A stretch of DNA of 64,000 bases from Pseudomonas faucium. Its GTDB lineage: Bacteria > Pseudomonadota > Gammaproteobacteria > Pseudomonadales > Pseudomonadaceae. The notes under the pieces were generated by a model. That model searched no databases. It was not told the origin of the DNA and worked only from the letters and a program-made list of their open reading frames with translations. This document shows, piece by piece, positions 1 to 7,394 of the stretch. Numbering within the stretch: position 1 is the stretch's first letter; every line of letters begins with the position of its first letter. A program made the translations under genes and the position numbers. The stretch lies in NCBI RefSeq assembly GCF_021602585.1, contig NZ_BQIP01000021.1, forward strand, positions 42,721 to 106,720, in the 5' to 3' direction.

Positions 1-804
1 CTGATTGCAGGCTCGTTGCTGATCGGCACGCCGTTCTTCATCGTGTTCGGCAGCCTGTCCGACCGCATCGGCCGCAAGAAGATCATCATGGCGGGCTGCA
101 TCATCGCCGCGCTGACCTATTTCCCGATCTTCAAGGCGCTGACCGAGTACGGCAACCCGGACGTGTTCGTCGCCCAGGAGCAGAACCCGGTGGTGGTGGT
201 GGCCGACCCTGGCCAGTGCGCCTTCCAGTTCGACCCGGTGGGCAAGGCCAAATTCATCAGCTCCTGCGACATCGCCAAGAGCCTGCTGGCCAAGCGCGCG
301 ATCCCCTACCAGAACCAGAAGGCCGAGCCGGGCAGCGTGGCGCAGATCCGCATCGGTGAGCGGGTGATCCCAAGCTTCGACGGCAGCACCCTGGCCCCGG
401 CAGACCTCAAGGCCCAGAGCGATGCCTTCACCGCGACCCTGACCGGCGCCTTGAAAGAGGCCGGCTACCCGGAAAAAGCCGACCCGGCGAAGATCCACTA
501 CCCGATGGTGCTGTTGCTGCTGACCATCCTGGTGATCTACGTGACCATGGTGTACGGGCCGATCGCGGCCTGGCTGGTGGAGCTGTTCCCGGCGCGTATC
601 CGCTACACCTCGATGTCGCTGCCGTACCACATCGGCAATGGCTGGTTCGGCGGCTTCCTGCCGACCGTGGCCTTTGCCATGGTGGCGGCGACCGGGGATA
701 TCTACTACGGGCTGTGGTACCCGATCGTCATCGCGCTGATGACGGCGGTGCTGGGGATCTTCTTCATGCCCGAGACCAAGGACCGGGACATCAACCACAC
801 CTGA
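1..804 (+). CDS. MFS transporter, metabolite:H+ symporter type (5' end outside window)
   Basis: The reading frame is open from base 1, so this is the C-terminal ~267 residues of a larger protein. It begins inside a transmembrane helix and runs into the MFS loop motif GSLSDRIGRKK, typical of the metabolite:H+ symporter (MHS) subfamily that carries small organic acids or betaines across the inner membrane. A hydrophilic insert of about 110 residues follows, then four hydrophobic helices and the family-like ending PETKDRDI. The long insert is unusual for a basic 12-helix MFS protein, but I believe some Pseudomonas MHS members have it. The substrate cannot be told. A REP element lies just after the stop. 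Confidence 0.85.
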   Translation: MIAGSLLIGTPFFIVFGSLSDRIGRKKIIMAGCIIAALTYFPIFKALTEYGNPDVFVAQEQNPVVVVADPGQCAFQFDPVGKAKFISSCDIAKSLLAKRAIPYQNQKAEPGSVAQIRIGERVIPSFDGSTLAPADLKAQSDAFTATLTGALKEAGYPEKADPAKIHYPMVLLLLTILVIYVTMVYGPIAAWLVELFPARIRYTSMSLPYHIGNGWFGGFLPTVAFAMVAATGDIYYGLWYPIVIALMTAVLGIFFMPETKDRDINHT

Positions 805-828
805 GGTTTGCCTGGCGGTAGCCGGCTC

Positions 829-857
829 TTGTGGGAGCCGGCTTGCCGGCGATGAGG
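829..857 (+). repeat. REP element
   Basis: Short palindromic sequence GTGGGAGCCGGCTTGCCGGC followed by GATGAGG. This is the commonest repeat in the window. Here it is a single copy between the MFS gene and the converging unknown gene. Confidence 0.85.
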
Positions 858-866
858 CCAGTGCAT

Positions 867-1436
867 TCAGTCAAAATAGCCGCGCAGGCTGTAGGCATAG
901 CCAATGTCCACAGCCTTGGCCTCACCCCGGCTCCAGCGCTTTTTCATGACGAACTCGAAGGCCGGCTCGTACAAGCCGTCACGCACCAGCGCCCCCGCCA
1001 GCACCTCGACGTCGTACCAGCCATTGTCCAGCTCGATGATCGGCCGCCCCGGCACCTGGTAGCGGGCCAGCAGGTCGCCGAGGGTCTTGGGCGTGAAATG
1101 CTGCAGGATGCGCCAGGTGTAGAGCATCACGGCGCGGTTCTCGACCTGCAGCACGTAGCCGTTGCGCCGATGCTTGAGGCGGCTGCCCGGTTCGAGCAGC
1201 GCGGGCGGGTGGCCGTCGAGGGTGAAGAGGATGTGGTAGGGCAGGTTGTCGACCCCGGCCAGCGGCAGCACGATGCCTTCCTGCACCGCCCGGTCGCCGC
1301 TGTCGTGGTGGGTGAATTCGCGGGCCAAGTCGTCGGGCAGCTGGTGTTCGTGCTTGAAGCGTTCGAGCAACTGGATGTCACCGACCAGAAAGTAGTCGAC
1401 CAGGTCGTTGAGCACTTCGCTGAATTCGTGGCGCAT
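867..1436 (-). CDS. Unrecognised 189-aa cytoplasmic protein
   Basis: I chose the ATG at 1436 because AAGGA sits 6-8 bases before it; longer frames upstream have no ribosome binding site and low-complexity composition. The protein has no signal peptide or membrane segment. It is rich in charged and aromatic residues, with an acidic N-terminal half (MRHEFSEVLNDLVDYFLVGD) and a C-terminal half ending YAYSLRGYFD. I do not recognise the family. It precedes no obvious partner; the VOC gene on its 5' side reads the same way with a 77-bp gap, so they may share a transcript. Codon use looks like the neighbours, so it is a real gene. Confidence 0.7.
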   Translation of the reverse strand: MRHEFSEVLNDLVDYFLVGDIQLLERFKHEHQLPDDLAREFTHHDSGDRAVQEGIVLPLAGVDNLPYHILFTLDGHPPALLEPGSRLKHRRNGYVLQVENRAVMLYTWRILQHFTPKTLGDLLARYQVPGRPIIELDNGWYDVEVLAGALVRDGLYEPAFEFVMKKRWSRGEAKAVDIGYAYSLRGYFD

Positions 1437-1513
1437 CTGTTTTCCTTGTTGTGGCGCACGGGCAACAGCAGCCAATGTAGCGAAAGGCTGGTTGGCCTGC
1501 CAGGGGCCGGCCG

Positions 1514-1900
1514 CTAATGCTTCTGGGCGATCTGGATCAGGTTGCCGCAGGTGTCGTCGAACACCGCCACGGTGACCGGGCCCAGGTGGGTGGGCTCTTT
1601 GGTGAACTTCACGCCCGCCTTGCACAAGCGGGTGTACTCGGCCTGGATATCGCGCACGCCGAACGAGGTGGCGGGGATGCCATCCTGCTTGAGGGCGGCC
1701 TTGTAGGTCTTGGCGGCGGGATGCATGTCGGGCTCGAGCACCAGTTGCACACCGTTGGGGTCGTTGGGCGAGGTGAGGGTGAGCCAGCGGTACTGGCCCA
1801 TGGGGATGTCGTCCTTGGGCTCGAAACCGAGCACGTAGTGGTAGAAAGCCAGGGCCTTGGCCTGGTCGTCGACGAGGATGCTGGTGACAACGATCTTCAT
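1514..1900 (-). CDS. VOC (glyoxalase/bleomycin-resistance fold) family protein
   Basis: 128 aa, the length of a single-domain VOC protein. Paired beta-alpha-beta-beta-beta modules are visible: MKIVVTSILVDDQAKALAFY at the N-terminus, and FGVRDIQAEYTRLCKAGVKF then VAVFDDTCGNLIQIAQ near the C-terminus, the latter with the usual D-x-x-G-N-x-I/L-Q/E signature. Such proteins bind a metal and act as isomerases, dioxygenases or resistance proteins; no substrate can be inferred. Start: ATG at 1900 with GGAG eight bases upstream. An in-frame TTG at 1906 would sit too close to that site. Confidence 0.85.
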   Translation of the reverse strand: MKIVVTSILVDDQAKALAFYHYVLGFEPKDDIPMGQYRWLTLTSPNDPNGVQLVLEPDMHPAAKTYKAALKQDGIPATSFGVRDIQAEYTRLCKAGVKFTKEPTHLGPVTVAVFDDTCGNLIQIAQKH

Positions 1901-2043
1901 AGGCAAACTCCCTACCTGTGGGCCGTTAGCTATCAGTAAAGACCCTCTGGATCATTTCACCAGCTTGCTGCATTTCCAGATCGATGCGCAGGGGGCCGGG
2001 CAATAGGCTTTGCGGGCTAGCCACGCCAATGAGGAGATCTGCC

Positions 2044-2232
2044 ATGAAAAACAGCGAAATGGATGCATTGCCCCGTTCCGAGCCCCACGATCGCGCCGCA
2101 ACCGAGGGTGCGCTCACTGAGAAGTTGCCCCGCAACAAAAGGGGGATGGCGCCGGTAACAGGGTTTCGTTGTGACCCGAGCTATAAAAAGATCGGCGATG
2201 ATTGCGTACCTGCCAACCCCGAGTTCGATTGA
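2044..2232 (+). CDS. Small conserved-looking hypothetical protein, 62 aa
   Basis: ATG at 2044 is preceded by GAGGAG with proper spacing. The protein is hydrophilic, contains two cysteines in its second half (FRCDPSYKKIGDDCVP) and has no membrane segment. The paired Cys and the lack of a signal peptide do not point to a known family. It lies alone between two transcription units, and an inverted repeat that may act as a terminator follows it. Confidence 0.55.
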   Translation: MKNSEMDALPRSEPHDRAATEGALTEKLPRNKRGMAPVTGFRCDPSYKKIGDDCVPANPEFD

Positions 2233-2252
2233 CCTCGACGAGCCCTGAAACC

Positions 2253-2288
2253 CCAGGCAAGCCTGTGATGCCGCACAGGCCTGCCTGC
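2253..2288 (+). terminator. Inverted repeat, possible terminator of the 62-aa gene
   Basis: CCAGGCA and CCTGTG pair with CACAGG and TGCCTGG around a short loop. The stem is strong, but no T-run follows on either strand, so intrinsic termination is only possible. Confidence 0.35.
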
Positions 2289-2416
2289 CTGGCGCAGCAA
2301 AATATGCTCAAGGCATAGGCAAATCCTTGATCATCCAGCAGCCCGCGCCTGCGGCGGCGCGGTAAAGTGGCAGGATAATTCCAAAGGCGCCACCTGGCGG
2401 CGCCAAAGAGGTGCCT

Positions 2417-3322
2417 GTGGCTTCCTATACCTTGCGACAACTCAAATACTTCGTCACCACCGTCGAGGCCGGCAGCGTCGCCGAGGCCTCGCGCCAGCTG
2501 TACATCGCGCAGCCCTCGATCTCCACGGCGATCAAGAGCCTGGAAGAGAGCTTTGGCGTGCAATTGTTCATCCGCCACCACGCCCAGGGCGTGTCGCTGA
2601 CCCCCAGTGGCAAGCGCTTCTACGCCAAGACCAAGACGCTGCTGCAGATGACCCACGAGTTCGAGCAGAACGCCCTGGCCGACAACGACACCGTGGCCGG
2701 GCAGATCGACATCGGCTGTTTCGAGACCGTGGCGCCGTTGTACCTGCCGCGCCTGATCGCAGGTTTTCGCCAGCGCTACCCAGGCGTCGACATTCGCCTG
2801 CGCGATGGCGAGCAGCAAGACCTGATCCAGGGCCTGACGGCGGGCACCTTCGACCTGGCGTTTCTCTACGACCACGACCTTGACGGCACCATCGAGGCCG
2901 AACCGCTGATGCCGCCGCAAAAGCCCTACGTGCTGCTGCCGGAGAAACACCGCTTTGCCGGCCAGGCGCAGGTGTCGCTGCGCGACCTGTGCCCGGAGCC
3001 GATGATCCTGCTGGACGTGGCGCCGAGCCGCACCTACTTCGTGAGCCTGTTCAACGAACTGGGCCTGACGCCGAACATCGTCTTCAGCTCGCCCTCGATC
3101 GAGATGGTGCGCGGGATGGTGGGGCAGGGTTTTGGCTTCTCGCTGCTGGTGACCCGGCCACATTCGGAGTGCACCTATGACGGGCAGAAGCTGGTGACGC
3201 TGGACATTGCAGAGCCGGTTGCGCTGTCGGGGTTGGCCGCGGCGCGGCTGAAGCGGGTGCAGCTGACCAAGCCTGCGCAGTTGTTCGTGGAGTTCTGCCG
3301 CGAAGAGCTGGCCAAGTTCTGA
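2417..3322 (+). CDS. LysR-family transcriptional regulator
   Basis: 301 aa. The N-terminal winged helix-turn-helix (LRQLKYFVTTVEAGSVAEAS, then ARQLYIAQPSISTAIKSLEE-type recognition helix, residues ~5-60) and a periplasmic-binding-like effector domain from ~residue 90 are clear. Start: two GTGs are in frame (2411 and 2417). AGAGG ends at 2411, so GTG 2417 is correctly spaced. The gene converges on the RidA/monooxygenase operon and is the nearest regulator to it; control of that operon or of the DUF1028/deacylase operon is a guess from proximity. An inverted REP pair separates the convergent ends. Confidence 0.93.
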   Translation: MASYTLRQLKYFVTTVEAGSVAEASRQLYIAQPSISTAIKSLEESFGVQLFIRHHAQGVSLTPSGKRFYAKTKTLLQMTHEFEQNALADNDTVAGQIDIGCFETVAPLYLPRLIAGFRQRYPGVDIRLRDGEQQDLIQGLTAGTFDLAFLYDHDLDGTIEAEPLMPPQKPYVLLPEKHRFAGQAQVSLRDLCPEPMILLDVAPSRTYFVSLFNELGLTPNIVFSSPSIEMVRGMVGQGFGFSLLVTRPHSECTYDGQKLVTLDIAEPVALSGLAAARLKRVQLTKPAQLFVEFCREELAKF

Positions 3323-3327
3323 AACAG

Positions 3328-3414
3328 CATCGCCGGCAAGCCGGCTCCCACACAAACCCCACATGCCTTAAGACTGTGAAGCTTCTGTGGGAGCCGGCTT
3401 GCCGGCGAATGGGG
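3328..3414. repeat. Inverted REP pair (REPIN)
   Basis: A minus-oriented REP (3328-3352) and a plus-oriented REP (3386-3414) face each other between two convergent genes. The pair can form one long hairpin. Confidence 0.85.
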
Positions 3415-3442
3415 CGCAAAGCGCCCCCGGCCCATCAATGAA

Positions 3443-3859
3443 TCACTGCTGATCCGGCACCACGGCAATCACATCGATTTCCATCAGCCACTCGGCCTGG
3501 GCCAACCCCGCCACCACCAACCCGGTGGAAATCGGGTACACGCCCTTGAGCCATTTGCCCACTTCCTTGTACACCGGCTCGCGGAAGCGCGGGTCGGTGA
3601 TGTAGGTGGTGGTCTTGACGATGTGCGACAGGTCCGAGCCGGCTTCCTCGAGCAGCTGCTTGACGTTCTTCATCGCCTGCTCGGTTTGCGCCCGTGGGTC
3701 ACCCAGGCCTACCAGGCGCCCTTCGAAGTCGGTACCTACCTGGCCACGCACGTAGACGGTGTTGCCCGCCCGCACGGCCTGGCACAGGTCGTTGTCCAGG
3801 GTCTGGTTGGGGTAGGTTTCCTTGGTGTTGAACATGCGGATGCGAGTATGAGTAGGCAT
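3443..3859 (-). CDS. RidA/YjgF/UK114 family protein
   Basis: 138 aa, single RidA domain. RidA proteins hydrolyse reactive enamines and imines produced by PLP enzymes or oxidases, releasing ammonia. Visible hallmarks are the N-terminal GNTVYVRGQVGTDFEG, the central QTEQAMKNVKQLLEEAGSDL helix with HIVKTTTYITD, and the C-terminal LAQAEWLMEIDVIAV. The canonical catalytic Arg of true RidA (in an R-P-A-R-motif near the C-terminus) is not evident, so this belongs to one of the Rid1-7 side groups. The start overlaps the stop of the upstream monooxygenase as TGATG, so translation is coupled and the two likely act on the same nitrogenous substrate. Confidence 0.9.
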   Translation of the reverse strand: MPTHTRIRMFNTKETYPNQTLDNDLCQAVRAGNTVYVRGQVGTDFEGRLVGLGDPRAQTEQAMKNVKQLLEEAGSDLSHIVKTTTYITDPRFREPVYKEVGKWLKGVYPISTGLVVAGLAQAEWLMEIDVIAVVPDQQ

Positions 3860-5178
3860 CAGTGGGCTCCGAGGGTGCTGACGTTGCTGATCGATGGGGT
3901 GTGCTGGTCTTGCGCTTCGCGCTGTTCGCGGTCGCGGTAGGCCAGGTAGGTGCGTTGGGTGGCGATGTGGCCGGCGACGTGCTTGGCGTCGTGCCACACG
4001 CCCCAGATGAACGACGAGCCACGGCGCGACAGCCAAGGCAGGCCGAGGAAGTACACGCCAGGCTCGCGCGATACGCCGCGCTGGTGCTGGGGCTTGCCGT
4101 TGGCGTCGAAGGTGTCGACCTGCAGCCAGCTGAAGTCCACGCCGTAGCCGGTGGCCCAGATGATGCTGGTGACCCCGGCCTGGGCCAGGTCCAGCTCCAG
4201 CAGCGGGTTGCTGACGCACGCCGGGTCGGGCAGGCGCTTGCGCGCTTCGGGCTCCAGCGGCAGGTCCAGGCCGTTGCGCTCGATGTAGGCATCGGCGGCA
4301 TCGAGCAGGGCCAGGTAGTTTTCGTCGCCACGCTGGATGTTTTCGGCCAGGTTGTCCTGGAAGCGCGCCACGCCGTTGTCGAACGACTGGGTCAGGCCGA
4401 CCAGGGTCATGCCTTGGTGGGCGAGGGCGCGGAAGTCCACGGTGTGGCCGCCGCGGGCACCGCTGACGGCGATGGTCACGTGCTCGCGGCCAGGCTTGGC
4501 GATTTCTGCATCCCACTCGCCCAGCACGCCCAGCCACCAGCAGAAATCACGGTTGCGGTAGGCACGCGGCGGGCGGTCATGGGCGCCGACCGAGAGGTAC
4601 ACCTGGCGCCCGGCGCGCATCAGTTCTTCGGCGATCTGCACGCCCGAGGAGCCGGCACCGACGACCAGCACCGCGCCTTGCGGCAACTGCTCGGGGTTGA
4701 AATAGGCCGCGGAGTGAATCTGGTGCAGCTGCTCATCCTTGGGCGCGATGGCCGGGATGACCGGACGCTGGAACGGGCCGGTGGCCGCAACAATACGGTT
4801 GGCGCGGATCACGCCTTCGTTGGTTTCGACGGTGAAGCCTGGGCGGTCGGCGTTGCGCACCACCTTCTTCACTTCGATACCGGTGCGCACCGGCAGGTTG
4901 TATTTGCGCACGTACTGCTCGAAGTAGTCGGCAACCTGGTCCTTGCCGGCGAAGGCATCGGCGTCGAGGTTGAATTCAAGGCCTGGGAAGCGGTCGTGCC
5001 AGACCGGGCCGTTGGCCACCAGCGAATCCCAGCGGCCGGTGCGCCAGGCCTCGGCGATGCGCTTGCGCTCCAGCACCAGGTGCGGCACGCCGAGCTTGCT
5101 CAGGTGTTCGCTCATGGCCACGCCGGCCTGGCCGGCGCCGACTACCAGGGTGTCGATTTCGATATTGTTCAGTGTCAT
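3859..5178 (-). CDS. Flavin-containing monooxygenase (FAD/NADPH)
   Basis: 439 aa. The FAD-binding GxGxxG is at residues 14-19 (VVGAGQAG) and the NADPH-binding GxGxxG at about 172-179 (VVGAGSSG), with the ATGPFQRP strand between them, the order found in FMO/Baeyer-Villiger-type class B monooxygenases. The protein has no signal peptide and should act in the cytoplasm, oxygenating a soft nucleophile (N or S) or a ketone. The overlap with RidA suggests the product is an imine or hydroxylamine. The gene reads away from the DUF1028/deacylase operon across a 304-bp shared promoter region. Substrate unknown. Confidence 0.88.
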   Translation of the reverse strand: MTLNNIEIDTLVVGAGQAGVAMSEHLSKLGVPHLVLERKRIAEAWRTGRWDSLVANGPVWHDRFPGLEFNLDADAFAGKDQVADYFEQYVRKYNLPVRTGIEVKKVVRNADRPGFTVETNEGVIRANRIVAATGPFQRPVIPAIAPKDEQLHQIHSAAYFNPEQLPQGAVLVVGAGSSGVQIAEELMRAGRQVYLSVGAHDRPPRAYRNRDFCWWLGVLGEWDAEIAKPGREHVTIAVSGARGGHTVDFRALAHQGMTLVGLTQSFDNGVARFQDNLAENIQRGDENYLALLDAADAYIERNGLDLPLEPEARKRLPDPACVSNPLLELDLAQAGVTSIIWATGYGVDFSWLQVDTFDANGKPQHQRGVSREPGVYFLGLPWLSRRGSSFIWGVWHDAKHVAGHIATQRTYLAYRDREQREAQDQHTPSISNVSTLGAH

Positions 5179-5435
5179 GTCCGAGCCCTTGTTCAGGCGG
5201 TTTTTGTCAGGTCGGTTGTGGAGGACCGCCGTTACCTGGGGCCAGACTAGGGATGCCGCCGAAATCGCGAAAATAGTATTTAGCTAGTGCTTGCCGATAA
5301 AACGGCGAAGGCCTTGAAAGCCGGGGCTTGCAGCGATGATTCAGGGTATTTTTCGAGTGTTTTCGAGGGCGCTGTACGGCCTTAGTTTTTTCCTCTTCAA
5401 GGCACAGGAAAAAGGTCGTTTCGCGCACTAGAGGG

Positions 5436-5466
5436 TTCTGTTCAGATTGCCTGCAATCGCACAGAA
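5436..5466. promoter_or_regulatory. Operator-like dyad before the DUF1028 gene
   Basis: TTCTGT-N3-GATTGC-CT-GCAATC-N2-ACAGAA is a nested inverted repeat, the inner 14 bp being perfect (5445-5458). It ends 16 bp before the ATG at 5483, just upstream of the AGGAG. It lies in the divergent region 5179-5482, which otherwise holds only AT-rich promoter-like sequence and a direct TTTTCGAG repeat (about 5349-5367). Confidence 0.5.
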
Positions 5467-5482
5467 CAACAGGAGCATTCAC

Positions 5483-6160
5483 ATGACCTTTTCCATCATC
5501 GGGCGCTGCCAGGAAACCGGCCAGGTCGGCATTGCCATCAGCTCGTCGAGCATCGCCGTGGGCGCCCGTTGCCCGTGGGTACGGGCCGGTGTCGGCGCCG
5601 TTGCCACCCAGAACATCACCTTGCCTGCACTGGGCCCACAGATTCTCGATGCGCTGGAGCAAGGCCAGCTGCCACCCGCGGCGGCGCTGGACCGGGTGCT
5701 CAGCGCCAATGGCTGGAGCGAATACCGCCAGGTCACGGTGATCGACAGCAACGGCCAGGTGGCGCTGTTCACCGGTAAAGAAGCTTTGGGCGTGCACAAC
5801 GCCGTGGCCGGCGAGCAGTGCGCGGCGGCCGGTAACCTGTTGTCTTCGGTGCAGGTGCCCGAAGCCATGGTGCAGGCCTTCGAGCAGGCCGGTGGGCACC
5901 TGGCCGATCGCCTGCTGGCGGCCATGCACGCGGCGATGGCCGCCGGTGGCGAGGCCGGGCCGGTGCATTCGGCGGCGATGAAGATCGCCGGCGAATTGAC
6001 CTGGCCGCTGGTGGACCTGCGCGTGGACTGGGCCGAGCAAGACCCGATCGGTGAACTCGACGGCCTGTGGCAGGCCTACCGCCCGCAGATGCAGGACTAC
6101 GTCACCCGCGCCCTGGACCCCACCACCGCGCCAAGCTACGGGGTGCCGGGCGATGAGTGA
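5483..6160 (+). CDS. DUF1028 family putative Ntn-hydrolase
   Basis: 225 aa; ATG chosen because AGGAG lies 8 bases upstream. The N-terminus (MTFSIIGRCQETGQVGIAIS, then SSIAVGARCPWVRAGVGAVA, TQNITLP) is the recognisable DUF1028 signature, a family with an Ntn-hydrolase fold often found beside amidases, deacylases and RidA-like genes. Its reaction is not established, as far as I know. Its last codons overlap the start of the next gene by 8 bp, so the two are co-translated. Cytoplasmic, no signal peptide. Confidence 0.85.
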   Translation: MTFSIIGRCQETGQVGIAISSSSIAVGARCPWVRAGVGAVATQNITLPALGPQILDALEQGQLPPAAALDRVLSANGWSEYRQVTVIDSNGQVALFTGKEALGVHNAVAGEQCAAAGNLLSSVQVPEAMVQAFEQAGGHLADRLLAAMHAAMAAGGEAGPVHSAAMKIAGELTWPLVDLRVDWAEQDPIGELDGLWQAYRPQMQDYVTRALDPTTAPSYGVPGDE

Positions 6161-7316
6161 GTTCAGCAGCCGCGCGTTGCTTGCGCGGTTGGTCGGCTTT
6201 GCCACGGTCAGCCGCGATTCCAACCTGCAACTGATCGAGTTCGTGCGCGACTACCTGGCCGGGCTCGGCGTACACAGCGAGCTGTTCCTCAACCCGGAAG
6301 GCACCAAGGCCAACCTGTTCGCCACCATCGGCCCCGAAGGTGTGGGCGGTGTGGTGCTGTCGGGGCATACCGACGTGGTGCCGGTGGACGGCCAGGCCTG
6401 GACGCTCGAACCGTTCAGCCTGACCGAGCGCGATGGCCGCCTGTATGGCCGTGGCACCGCTGACATGAAAGGCTTCATTGCCTCGGTGCTGGCGGCGGTG
6501 CCGGCGTTTCTCGCGCAGCCGCTGCGCATGCCGGTGCACCTGGCGTTTTCCTATGACGAAGAGGTTGGCTGCCTGGGCGTGCGCTCGATGCTGGCGGCGC
6601 TGCAACAGCGGCCGAACAAGCCGCGGCTGTGCCTGATTGGCGAACCCACCGAGCTCAAGCCTGTGCTCGGGCACAAGGGCAAGCTGGCCATGCGCTGCCA
6701 GGTGCAGGGCGCGGCGTGCCATTCGGCGTATGCGCCTTATGGGGTCAATGCCATCGAGTATGCCGCCAAGCTGATCGGCAAGCTGGGTGAAATCGGCGAG
6801 GCACTGGCGCTGCCCGAGCACCATGATGCGCGCTTCGATCCGCCGTTCTCGACGGTGCAGACCGGCGTAATCAATGGCGGCCGGGCGCTGAACATCGTGC
6901 CCGAGGAATGTGCATTCGACTTCGAAGTGCGTGCTTTGCCAGGGTTCGAGGCGCAGGCCGTGGCTGACCAGTTGCAGACCTATGCCGAGGCCGAGTTGCT
7001 GCCGCGCATGCGCAAGGTCAATGGCGCCAGTGCGATCCGTTTGGCGCCCTTGAGTGCCTACCCGGGGCTGGCCACGCCGGCAGACAGCGAGGCGGCGCGG
7101 TTGGTGGCGCTGCTCAGTGGCTCGGAGGCGTTCGGCACGGTGGCGTTTGGTACGGAAGGTGGGCTGTTCGACCAGGCTGGCATTCCCACGGTGGTGTGCG
7201 GGCCCGGGAGCATGGACCAGGGGCACAAGCCGGATGAGTTCGTCAGTGTCGAGCAGTTGCAGGGGTGTGATGCGATGCTGCTGAGGCTGGTGGATTACCT
7301 CAAGCAGGGGGAGTAG
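6153..7316 (+). CDS. M20 family deacylase, ArgE-like (acetylornithine deacetylase type)
   Basis: 387 aa, the ArgE/DapE length. Zn-ligand motifs are visible in order: SGHTDVVPVD (His72, Asp74), GRGTADMKGF (Asp104), SYDEEVGCLG (the Glu pair near 137), and FGTEGGLF with CGPG plus DQGHKPDEF at the C-terminus. The family removes acyl groups from N-acyl amino acids. Because it is coupled to a DUF1028 protein and lies across from an FMO/RidA pair, a catabolic N-acyl or N-carbamoyl substrate is more likely here than arginine synthesis; that is inference. Start at 6153 overlaps the preceding gene; no other in-frame ATG fits. Confidence 0.88.
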   Translation: MSEFSSRALLARLVGFATVSRDSNLQLIEFVRDYLAGLGVHSELFLNPEGTKANLFATIGPEGVGGVVLSGHTDVVPVDGQAWTLEPFSLTERDGRLYGRGTADMKGFIASVLAAVPAFLAQPLRMPVHLAFSYDEEVGCLGVRSMLAALQQRPNKPRLCLIGEPTELKPVLGHKGKLAMRCQVQGAACHSAYAPYGVNAIEYAAKLIGKLGEIGEALALPEHHDARFDPPFSTVQTGVINGGRALNIVPEECAFDFEVRALPGFEAQAVADQLQTYAEAELLPRMRKVNGASAIRLAPLSAYPGLATPADSEAARLVALLSGSEAFGTVAFGTEGGLFDQAGIPTVVCGPGSMDQGHKPDEFVSVEQLQGCDAMLLRLVDYLKQGE

Positions 7317-7321
7317 TGCTG

Positions 7322-7387
7322 GCCCCATCGCCGGCAAGCCGGCTCCCACAGGACTGGTGTGGGAGCCGGCTTGCCGGCGATAGGGCC
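7322..7387. repeat. Inverted REP pair (REPIN)
   Basis: Two REP units face each other around a 9-bp centre between the convergent deacylase and porin genes; the arms match almost perfectly. Confidence 0.85.
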
Positions 7388-7394
7388 GCAGGGC

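Noticed and set aside
3862-5250. 462-codon plus-strand frame opposite the monooxygenase
   Set aside because: The minus-strand frame has full FAD and NADPH motifs and is clearly the coding one.
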